From Pseudomonadota bacterium (GTDB taxonomy: Bacteria; Pseudomonadota; Alphaproteobacteria; Sphingomonadales; Sphingomonadaceae): 15,258 bases of DNA. The DNA lies in contig JAEZIO010000018.1 of NCBI GenBank assembly GCA_023436615.1, positions 1 through 15,258 on the forward strand. Reading direction: 5' to 3'. The position numbers were made by a program, and so were the translations under genes. Positions 1 through 8,639 of this stretch are shown in pieces. Position 1 is the first letter of the stretch. Each line of letters opens with the position of its first letter. The notes below the pieces were generated by a model. It was not told where the DNA came from. It was given only the letters and a program-made list of their open reading frames with translations, and made no database searches.

Positions 1-345
1 GTGTCGGTCTACCGCAACCCTGCCCTCAACGCCTGCGCCGGCGGCGCTCGCGAAAGCACGCACAAGACGCTCGGCGCGGTCGACATGGTTCCTCTCGTGC
101 CGATCAGCCGTGAGTCGTTGATGACCAGGCTGTGCGTGATGCATCGGGAAAGCGGCGAGCGCTTTTTTATCGGCCTGGGCCTCTACAAGGGACTTCGGTT
201 CCACATCGACGCAAAGAAGTTTCGCGAATGGGGTATGGCCGGGGCGCGCGGCGGGTTCGGATGCGCGGCTGTGCTGTCCGAAGGGCCGATGCCTTATGCG
301 GGCGACCAGCCGTCCGCGATAGGCCCTGTTCCGCCGATACGATGA
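1..345 (+). CDS. D-Ala-D-Ala carboxypeptidase-like M15 family metallopeptidase (C-terminal part, 5' end outside window)
   Basis: This is the last 114 codons of a gene that enters from the left. The first codon of the window is GTG, but it is probably an internal valine rather than the start. The reading frame shows the pattern of the peptidase M15A C-terminal domain: a 'YRNPALN' stretch (residues 4-10), a Gly-Gly-Ala loop, then His21 and Asp28 in an 'H-x6-D' arrangement, and a second histidine in 'FHID' (His68) followed by 'FREWG'. His21, Asp28 and His68 are the expected zinc ligands. Proteins of this family cleave D-alanyl peptides in peptidoglycan in the cell envelope. The missing N-terminus prevents any statement about a signal peptide. 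The stop TGA lies at 343-345, just before the clpB promoter. The family call comes from motif memory, not from a search. Confidence 0.72.
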   Translation: MSVYRNPALNACAGGARESTHKTLGAVDMVPLVPISRESLMTRLCVMHRESGERFFIGLGLYKGLRFHIDAKKFREWGMAGARGGFGCAAVLSEGPMPYAGDQPSAIGPVPPIR

Positions 346-348
346 AGC

Positions 349-376
349 CTTGTGTTGCGGATTTGCAACACCATAT
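349..376 (+). promoter_or_regulatory. Probable RpoH (sigma-32) heat-shock promoter of clpB
   Basis: CTTG at 349-352 is the -35 core. CACCATAT at 369-376 matches the heat-shock -10 (CCCCATNT) at all but one position. Sixteen nucleotides separate CTTGTG from CCATAT, which suits this sigma factor. The promoter begins 4 nt after the peptidase stop and would start transcription near 383, giving a leader of about 20 nt. clpB is a classical RpoH target, which supports the call. A perfect 7-bp inverted repeat (352-358 and 365-371, 6-nt spacer) sits between the two promoter elements. Confidence 0.7.
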
Positions 377-402
377 CCCGACCGACCTGAAGGGGGATAG
401 GA

Positions 403-3009
<2,607 letters not shown>

Positions 3010-3049
3010 GGCCCTTTCGGCGTTCCCGGCGCGCCGCTACCCAGTCGGC

Positions 3050-4501
3050 ATGGACCGGGAAACTGCTGCCTTGCTCGAACGTGCCTCGGGGCTTCGGCGC
3101 GCCGGGCGGGTGGAGGAAGCGGTCGACGCGTACCGGCAATTGCTGGAGCGGGAACCGGATCTCCCCGAAAGCTGGTACAATCTCGCGTGGCTCCAGAAGC
3201 AGGCGCGGCAGTTCGAGCCCGCGTTGCATTCGTACGCCCAAGCGCTCTCCCGCGGCGTCCGCGATCCAGAGGAAGTTCACCTGAATCGCGCGGTCATCCT
3301 GTCCGATCATCTTGGCCGACCAGACGAAGCGCGCGCCGAACTGCAAGCGGCGCTCGATCTCCAGCCCGGTTACGTGGCCGCGCTCCTCAACCTTGGAAAC
3401 CTGCACGAGGACTGCGGCGACCGCGCGGCCGCCGAAGCGGCGTACAGGCGGACGCTCGCCGTCGCTCCCGGGCATTCACTGGCGCTCAGCCGCCTCGCGG
3501 GGCTCGTCTCCGGAAATTCGCCGCAAGCCCAAGAGTTGAGGTTGGAGCTGGAGCGCGCGCTTTCCGCTTCGCGGCCGCCGGCGGAGCGAGCCGACCTTGG
3601 CTTCGCTCTCGGGCGGCTGCTCGATACCGGCGACAAGTTCGACGACGCCTTTGCAGCCTATGAAGCAGCCAACCGGGCCAGCCGCGAGACCTGCGGATCG
3701 GCGTTTCGACCCTATGACCGCACGTCACATGAGCGCTTCATCGACCGGCTGATCGAGGCGTTTCCTGAGCCCAGGCAGCCTCTGACCGGGCAGGGCGTAA
3801 GTCCGATCTTCATCCTCGGCATGTTCCGGTCGGGATCGACGCTGGTCGAGCAGATACTCGCCGGACACAGCCGAATTGCGGCAGGCGGAGAGCTGGACCT
3901 GATCCCGGCTCTGGTCCAGCGAATTACCGGCTATCCCGAAACGGTTACCGCTGCCGATGAAGAAACGCTTCTGGGCTGGCGCGAATTCCATGCGGCCGCG
4001 GTGCCGAAAGCCGGTCCAGCAACCGAACTGCTGACCGACAAGCGACCGGACAATTTCCTTCATGTTGGCCTCATCAAGACCCTGTTTCCGGACGCCCGCA
4101 TCATCCACACGCGCCGCAACCGGCTCGACAATCTGCTGTCGCTGTATTTCCTGCATCTCGACCCGGCGATGGCCTACGCGCTCGACCTCAGGGATGCCGA
4201 CCATTGGTACGGGCAATATGAGCGGCTGATGGCCCACTGGAAGCGGCTGTATCCGAACGACATTTTCGACTTGGATTACGATGCGCTCGTGCGCGAACCG
4301 GAGCCCGTGGTCCGGAGCCTATGCGAGTTCCTGGGCCTCGAGTGGGAGGAGCGCGCGCTGGATTTTCATAGCCGCGCGGCGCCGGTCAAAACGGCGAGCG
4401 TCTGGCAGGTGCGCGAGCGCTTGCACGCCCGATCGAGCGGCCGGTGGCAAAATTACGAAAGGCAATTGCAGCGCGCGCTCGGAAGCGCGCCCTCGCGCTA
4501 A
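3050..4501 (+). CDS. TPR repeat-containing sulfotransferase
   Basis: The protein has 483 aa. Residues about 5-215 form tetratricopeptide repeats, seen as recurring pairs such as 'ALNLGNLHEDCGDRAAAEAAY'-like helices. The second half is a sulfotransferase domain (Sulfotransfer_3 type). The 5'-phosphosulfate loop of PAPS binding is at 257-264 (GMFRSGST), and the 3'-phosphate site is at 355-364, where R356 and S364 lie eight residues apart. The C-terminal 'KTAS..QVRE' and 'GRWQNYE' patterns are typical of bacterial TPR sulfotransferases. Such enzymes transfer sulfate from PAPS, and the natural acceptor is usually unknown. Some relatives sulfate protein tyrosines, but that is not shown here. There is no signal peptide, so it is probably cytoplasmic. 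The ATG at 3050 has no clear Shine-Dalgarno. The gene starts 40 nt after clpB with no visible terminator between them, so read-through from clpB is possible. The start is moderately sure and the family is sure. Confidence 0.9.
   Translation: MDRETAALLERASGLRRAGRVEEAVDAYRQLLEREPDLPESWYNLAWLQKQARQFEPALHSYAQALSRGVRDPEEVHLNRAVILSDHLGRPDEARAELQAALDLQPGYVAALLNLGNLHEDCGDRAAAEAAYRRTLAVAPGHSLALSRLAGLVSGNSPQAQELRLELERALSASRPPAERADLGFALGRLLDTGDKFDDAFAAYEAANRASRETCGSAFRPYDRTSHERFIDRLIEAFPEPRQPLTGQGVSPIFILGMFRSGSTLVEQILAGHSRIAAGGELDLIPALVQRITGYPETVTAADEETLLGWREFHAAAVPKAGPATELLTDKRPDNFLHVGLIKTLFPDARIIHTRRNRLDNLLSLYFLHLDPAMAYALDLRDADHWYGQYERLMAHWKRLYPNDIFDLDYDALVREPEPVVRSLCEFLGLEWEERALDFHSRAAPVKTASVWQVRERLHARSSGRWQNYERQLQRALGSAPSR
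4473..4490. other. GC-rich hairpin at the end of the sulfotransferase gene
   Basis: A 7-bp perfect stem (GCGCGCT at 4473-4479, AGCGCGC at 4484-4490) with a 4-nt loop lies just inside the end of the sulfotransferase gene. No T-run follows on either strand, so it is not a standard intrinsic terminator. It may help stop one of the two convergent transcripts, which have no intergenic space. In DNA this GC-rich it could also be chance. Confidence 0.25.
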
Positions 4502-4771
4502 TCAGCTGCCCGGACGCGTGCCGGCGTTCTGCTGAATGCGCTCGACTTCCTCACGGCTCTGCTTGGCGAGATCGGCCCACTCTTTCGTGGTCAGGCAAAC
4601 CTTCTTGGCGCCAAGGCGGGACCCGATCGTGTCTTCCTTCTTGCAGACGATCTTGTTCGTGTCCGGCGAACTGCTGCTGCTCGCTGCAACCGGTTGAACT
4701 TGCGGAGCCTGCGCCGCGGCCGGCACCCCTGCCAAGGCCAAGGCACTGGTGAGAAAAGCAAATTTCAACAT
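4502..4771 (-). CDS. Small secreted hypothetical protein with two cysteines
   Basis: The 89-aa product starts at the ATG at 4771, which is preceded by an AGAGG ribosome binding site 5 nt upstream. Longer in-frame starts lack this and would spoil the signal peptide. Residues 1-22 form a signal peptide (MLKFAF..., hydrophobic core, ending AAAQA), so export to the periplasm is likely. A serine run (31-35) leads to a conserved-looking core with C43 and C59, which could form one disulfide, around 'GSRLGAKKVC', then 'TTKEW' and a charged helix. I recognise the pattern 'C...GSRL...K.VC.T..EW' as recurring in small secreted proteins of sphingomonads and relatives, without a known function. The stop codon directly touches the stop of the convergent sulfotransferase gene. 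It lies 111 nt downstream of the oxygenase gene. That gap holds no clear terminator, so the gene may be co-transcribed or have its own promoter. Confidence 0.8.
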   Translation of the reverse strand: MLKFAFLTSALALAGVPAAAQAPQVQPVAASSSSSPDTNKIVCKKEDTIGSRLGAKKVCLTTKEWADLAKQSREEVERIQQNAGTRPGS

Positions 4772-4882
4772 CGCGACCTCTTTTCCAAGAACCGGTGAGC
4801 ATAGCCGCAAGTGACGAAAAACGCGAGCAATTTTCGACCGACGGCATTGGTCGCAGTCCCTGGGCCGCAGCTAGATCGCCTG

Positions 4883-6397
4883 TTATGCCGGGCCGCTTGC
4901 GGGCCCGCGGCCCTGCGGCACGGCGACGTCGAAAGCGACCGTCATCCGCTCGCCTTCATCGAACGGGCGCGTTCCGTGCCACATGTAGGACGGGAATAGC
5001 GCAAGGCGACCGGGCCGGGGCTCGATGCTGCGGAACGCGGGGACGTCGACCTGGAAGCTGGGCGACGTCGGGTCGCCGAGCGTGAGGTGCCCGGCGTCCT
5101 TCTTTCCGAGATCGGGCGGCAGCACGATGTAGAGCGCCGAACTGATCCAGCCCATCGGATGCACATGGTTGGCATGGAAGCCGCCGCTCTTCAGCCGTAC
5201 CGACCACGCGCCCGAAAATCGTATGGGCGACCGCTCAGGCCCGAGAAGCGGATGGGCCGGGTCGCGATCGGGAAGCTGCGAAACGTGCTCGGCCACGGTC
5301 GCGCGGATCGCCTCGCGCAGCCGGACGAGCATTGGGTCGACGTGCGCGAAGATGTCGCCTTCCGTCTGCGTGCCGCCGCGAAGCGACTGCTCGAGCGGCT
5401 GCGAGCTCAATGTGTGGAGCTTGCGAAGCGTCTCCGCGAGCTCGTCGAGCGGGGGCAAGCGGTCCGCAATGTCGTAGACCCCGACGAACCTCTCGTCGCC
5501 CTCGAGCCACGCCCAGCGGGGGTCCTCGAGCAATCGCCACGCAATCGAGGCGTAGGGCCAGAACATGAATGCTTGGGGCCTGGCGATCCATTTTTCCACG
5601 ATCGCATTGGCTTCTTCGGGCCGGCCCCAGCGCAAATAATGGCGCGTGCGGCGGACCTGGAAGGGCGCATTGTCCGATTCGACAAATGGTGAGAAGAGAG
5701 CTTCGGCGTGCTCGTGCTCTCCAAGCTCGGCCGCGAGCATTGCTTCCTCGATGTCGAACACGGAATTCGGGCCCATCGCGGCGCGTCCGGCCGCGATTGC
5801 GCGTGCGACCTCATCCCACTGCTCGGCGTGGAGAAGCGCGATGACCCATTGACGGCGCAACTCCAGATTGTCCGGCATAGCCGCAAGGGCCGCCTCGAAG
5901 CTTCGGGCGAAGCCTTCGCGCTCGCCTTGCGCCCACCGCAGCTTCGATAGGAGGGAATGTCCTTCGGCCCAGTGGGGCGAGCGAGAGACGATCCGCTCGA
6001 GACCGGAAATCGCAGTGTCGGCTTCGCCTTCGGCCGCAAATGCGGAGGTCAGTCCGGACAGCAGCTCGGTATCCGTCGGCGCCAGCCTCAGCGCGTGACC
6101 ATAGGCGTCGAGGCTGGGGAGCCCCGCTTCGAAGAGGGTGCGCGCGAGGGCGTGCGCGATCTTGGCGGAACCGGGAGCTAGCTCGACCGCCTTGCGGAGC
6201 GAAGGGATCGCCTCTTCCCGTTTCTCCATCTGCCGAAGGATGAGGCCATGCAGGTGCCACAGCCGCGCGTCGATACTGCCGCCCTGCAGAGCCGCGCCGA
6301 TGCGGTCCAAGACGGTTTCCCCGTCCCCGGCCTCATAGGCAGCGAGCGCCTCGTCGAAGCCTATGGCGGAGGGGGAACGTGAGACCGGCTTTTGCAC
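4883..6397 (-). CDS. TPR repeat protein with putative 2OG-Fe(II) oxygenase domain (2OG-FeII_Oxy_5 type)
   Basis: The product has 504 aa. Residues about 14-225 are tetratricopeptide repeats (for example 'LWHLHGLILRQMEKREEAIPSLRKAVEL'-like helix pairs). The C-terminal part (about 385-498) resembles the putative oxygenase family PF13759: a histidine-rich 'FHANHVHPMGWISSALYI' stretch with H408, H411 and H413, a 'LTLGDP' strand, 'PGRLALFPSYMWHGTRPF' with H474, and R484 ten residues later. H474 fits the distal iron ligand and R484 the 2-oxoglutarate carboxylate anchor. Which of H408, H411 and H413 binds iron cannot be settled by eye. The substrate is unknown. The start is a GTG at 6397 with AAAGG just upstream, and it lies 18 nt after the preceding gene's stop, so the gene is probably the third in an operon. 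There is no signal peptide, so it is probably cytoplasmic. Confidence 0.85.
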   Translation of the reverse strand: MQKPVSRSPSAIGFDEALAAYEAGDGETVLDRIGAALQGGSIDARLWHLHGLILRQMEKREEAIPSLRKAVELAPGSAKIAHALARTLFEAGLPSLDAYGHALRLAPTDTELLSGLTSAFAAEGEADTAISGLERIVSRSPHWAEGHSLLSKLRWAQGEREGFARSFEAALAAMPDNLELRRQWVIALLHAEQWDEVARAIAAGRAAMGPNSVFDIEEAMLAAELGEHEHAEALFSPFVESDNAPFQVRRTRHYLRWGRPEEANAIVEKWIARPQAFMFWPYASIAWRLLEDPRWAWLEGDERFVGVYDIADRLPPLDELAETLRKLHTLSSQPLEQSLRGGTQTEGDIFAHVDPMLVRLREAIRATVAEHVSQLPDRDPAHPLLGPERSPIRFSGAWSVRLKSGGFHANHVHPMGWISSALYIVLPPDLGKKDAGHLTLGDPTSPSFQVDVPAFRSIEPRPGRLALFPSYMWHGTRPFDEGERMTVAFDVAVPQGRGPASGPA

Positions 6398-6415
6398 GGC
6401 GCCTTTGTAACCTGC

Positions 6416-7387
6416 TCAGTCGGCCGATGCACCGCCGGGCGTCGGCTGGCCGGGCGCGCGGTCGCGGATCCATTGCGAGATGATCCATTTCTCGCCGGAC
6501 TTCGGCGGGGAGCCGGCGTGGGTCGTCAGCGGATCCGGCTCGCCCGTTCGATCGACGTTGGTGAAGAACAAGGCATCGCCGCGACGGCCGCGGAACGAGA
6601 TCCCGAGCTTAGGGAACACGGTTTCCCCGCCGGCATAATCGTCGTTGAGGTAGATGAGGACCGTCGCGATCCGCTGGCCGTAACGCCGGATCATTTCAGC
6701 AAATTCGGGAACAGCGGGATCGAAGAAGTCCTGGTGCGGGCGAAACTGCTCGCCGACGGAATAGTGCAGCACTTGCAGCGGCTCGAATATCGGCACCGGC
6801 AGCCTCGTCGCAGCCGAGATGCGGGCGCGGAGCACCTCGAGCGCCACGTCCATGTCGGTCAGCTGGAATTCGACCGCGCTATTGTCGCGCACGTCTGCGT
6901 AGGTCTGGTCGCCGGTCTGCCGGCTGAACACCGCCGCGCGCTTCAGCCGGTCGGCCGCGCGGGCAATCGCCCAATCGCATTCCGCGGGCGAGGCGAATTG
7001 GGGGAGGGCAACGATCCTCGGCGAGTCCGACAGCCTTTGGCGCGCCGGCACCGCGAACAGCGTCTCGCGGTGCAATCCGCGCTCCGCGAGCGCATCGAGC
7101 TGCCCCTGCGCGTTCGTGGAGCCCAGGTCCGCTGCGCGCCGGAGCCGCTCGAATGCGCCGTCCCAGCTTTGCGGTCGCCCCGCCCCCATCGCCGCGAACA
7201 GCGCGCTCATTGCGGTAGCGTCCGTGTGCCCCTGCTGCGCAGCGGCGTCGATGAGCGCGAGGCCTCGCGGGCCTTCCGCGGCCGCATGACCGCCGTTCAA
7301 TACGCGCACGCCATAATCGAACTGCGCCTGCGCGTCGCCGTCGGACGCGCGGCGTTCGAGTTCGGTTTCCTCTGGTTCGCTCGCCAT
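6416..7387 (-). CDS. SEL1-like repeat protein with prolyl 4-hydroxylase-type 2OG-Fe(II) oxygenase domain
   Basis: I place the start at the ATG at 7387, giving 323 aa. It overlaps the stop of the preceding gene by one base (TGATG), a common sign of translational coupling, and no strong ribosome binding site is visible. A longer reading frame exists upstream but runs into that gene. Residues about 12-105 look like SEL1/TPR-type repeats (AQAQFDYGVRVLNGG, GPRGLALIDAAAQQGHTDA, and so on). The C-terminal half is a P4Hc domain with the complete Fe(II) triad H218-x-D220 and H290, and K300 ten residues later, the classical 2-oxoglutarate anchor of prolyl 4-hydroxylases. The motif 'YLNDDYAGGETVFP' is also typical. 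The expected reaction is hydroxylation coupled to oxidative decarboxylation of 2-oxoglutarate, plausibly on a proline. The real substrate is unknown. It is the middle gene of three adjacent oxygenase genes. Confidence 0.9.
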   Translation of the reverse strand: MASEPEETELERRASDGDAQAQFDYGVRVLNGGHAAAEGPRGLALIDAAAQQGHTDATAMSALFAAMGAGRPQSWDGAFERLRRAADLGSTNAQGQLDALAERGLHRETLFAVPARQRLSDSPRIVALPQFASPAECDWAIARAADRLKRAAVFSRQTGDQTYADVRDNSAVEFQLTDMDVALEVLRARISAATRLPVPIFEPLQVLHYSVGEQFRPHQDFFDPAVPEFAEMIRRYGQRIATVLIYLNDDYAGGETVFPKLGISFRGRRGDALFFTNVDRTGEPDPLTTHAGSPPKSGEKWIISQWIRDRAPGQPTPGGASAD

Positions 7388-8538
7388 CACGCGCCGTTGA
7401 AGCTGACGCCTGCTGCGGCGATCAGCCGCGCGATCGCGTCGCGCTCCCGCTGCCCGATGGCGGGCGCCCACAGATCGAAGATCAGCACCACCCGCAGCTC
7501 GTCGCTGTCGTTCCACGCCTCATGCTCGATCGTGTCGTCGAATACGAACACTTCACCCGGCCGCCATTCGCGAAAGCTGGCGCCGACGCGAAAGCCGCAG
7601 CCGGCCGGAACGATCAGCGGCAAGTGGGCGACCAGCCGCACGTTCGCGACGCCCGTATGCGGCGGGATCCGTGTTCGCGGCGCAAGCAGCGAAAACATCG
7701 CGTTCGGCGCTGCACCCGCAATGTCCGGCTGGGGCAGTCGCGACAGCACGTCCATGGTGACCGGGCAGTGCGACGCATTGGCTTCGACGCGTTCGCCGTT
7801 CTGCAGTAGGTGGATCGCGGTCCAGTCGGGGTTGTTGTTCAGCTCGCGCCACTGGTCGAGCGGAACGTGGTCTGGATATTGCGTGTAGGGGACGAGCTTG
7901 GCCGTCGTGAGCTTGCGCAGCGCTTCATACTCGCCGCGTATATTGGCCGTTGCGGCTTCGATGTCGCGGATGCCGCTGAACTGGGCGGGATCGTGAAACT
8001 CGACCTCGGGAAGCCCCGGAAAATGAAAGTCCGTCGGCTGCTGGTGAAAATGGCGAGTGCGGCGCGACGTGTTCGACGCAAATCTCTCCAGTCGGTACCG
8101 CTCGTGGGCTTCGAGACCGTCCGGGATTTGCCCTAGCAACCGCTCCTCGACACGTTGCTGGTGAACGGCGGCGCGGGTCTTGGCATGCTCGACCGCGGCG
8201 GCGAGCGGCCTCGGCACTTGTCCATCCGCCGGAAGCTGCGCCACCGCATGGCCGAAAGCGAGGTCTGCGCGCGGATCGCCCGAACGCTCGAGCAGCATCG
8301 CGCGCGCCAACAGCGCGGAAAAATCGAGCGGAGAAAGCGCCAGCGCCTGCTCGATCGCGTCGAGCGCGCCGGGCCCGTCGCCGAGCGCGCGGCGCACGGC
8401 AGACAGTTTCGACCAGAGCTCCACCGTAGGCGTGCCCGAGGCGACCGCCTCCTCCAGCGCACGGCGGGCAGCGGAAAGATCGCCCGCAGCGGCCGCGCGG
8501 TCCGCCTGGCTTTCGAGGTGCGGTGCGGGATTTGGCAC
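7387..8538 (-). CDS. TPR repeat-containing aspartyl/asparaginyl beta-hydroxylase family protein
   Basis: The N-terminal third (about 5-150) is built of TPR-like helices. The C-terminal part is an Asp_Arg_Hydrox (PF05118) oxygenase domain. Visible residues match human AspH in spacing: H294 and H339 as the two iron ligands (45 apart), H305 eleven residues after the first, and R349 ten residues after the second as 2-oxoglutarate anchor. Human AspH also joins TPRs to this domain and hydroxylates Asp/Asn in secreted proteins. Bacterial relatives include LpxO, which hydroxylates a lipid A acyl chain, so the substrate is open. I chose the GTG at 8538 (383 aa), because upstream the frame runs through a terminator and the receptor gene. 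No Shine-Dalgarno supports this, so the start is uncertain. It heads a tightly packed three-gene set. There is no signal peptide. Confidence 0.88.
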   Translation of the reverse strand: MPNPAPHLESQADRAAAAGDLSAARRALEEAVASGTPTVELWSKLSAVRRALGDGPGALDAIEQALALSPLDFSALLARAMLLERSGDPRADLAFGHAVAQLPADGQVPRPLAAAVEHAKTRAAVHQQRVEERLLGQIPDGLEAHERYRLERFASNTSRRTRHFHQQPTDFHFPGLPEVEFHDPAQFSGIRDIEAATANIRGEYEALRKLTTAKLVPYTQYPDHVPLDQWRELNNNPDWTAIHLLQNGERVEANASHCPVTMDVLSRLPQPDIAGAAPNAMFSLLAPRTRIPPHTGVANVRLVAHLPLIVPAGCGFRVGASFREWRPGEVFVFDDTIEHEAWNDSDELRVVLIFDLWAPAIGQRERDAIARLIAAAGVSFNGA

Positions 8539-8580
8539 GAGGCGAGTGTGCAGCGGCGCTGGCGAAAAGCAAGAATTCCC

Positions 8581-8614
8581 AAAAGAAAACGGCGGGCTCT
8601 TGTGGAGCCCGCCG
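8581..8614 (-). terminator. Intrinsic terminator of the TonB-dependent receptor gene
   Basis: On the minus strand a perfect 10-bp GC-rich stem (8614-8605 with 8599-8590, 5-nt loop) is followed by TTTTCTTTT (8589-8581). It lies 25 nt after the receptor stop codon and 42 nt before the start of the hydroxylase gene. Stem, loop and T-run are all those of a standard rho-independent terminator. It separates the receptor from the oxygenase genes, so these need either read-through or a promoter inside the 3' part of the receptor gene. Confidence 0.9.
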
Positions 8615-8639
8615 CAATCTTTTGCGCTTTGCCGCCGAC

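Noticed and set aside
352..371. The inverted repeat as an intrinsic terminator of the M15 peptidase gene
   Set aside because: No T-run follows, and the repeat sits exactly between promoter elements, so a promoter-associated site is the better reading.
7388..7516. Upstream extension of the P4H-type gene by 43 codons
   Set aside because: The extra residues are Arg-rich and lie inside the end of the AspH-type gene. The ATG at 7387 forms a TGATG coupling junction and starts right before the repeats.
6392..7888. A 498-codon plus-strand frame antisense to the oxygenase genes
   Set aside because: No recognisable domain. The minus strand carries two well-supported oxygenase genes with full catalytic motifs.
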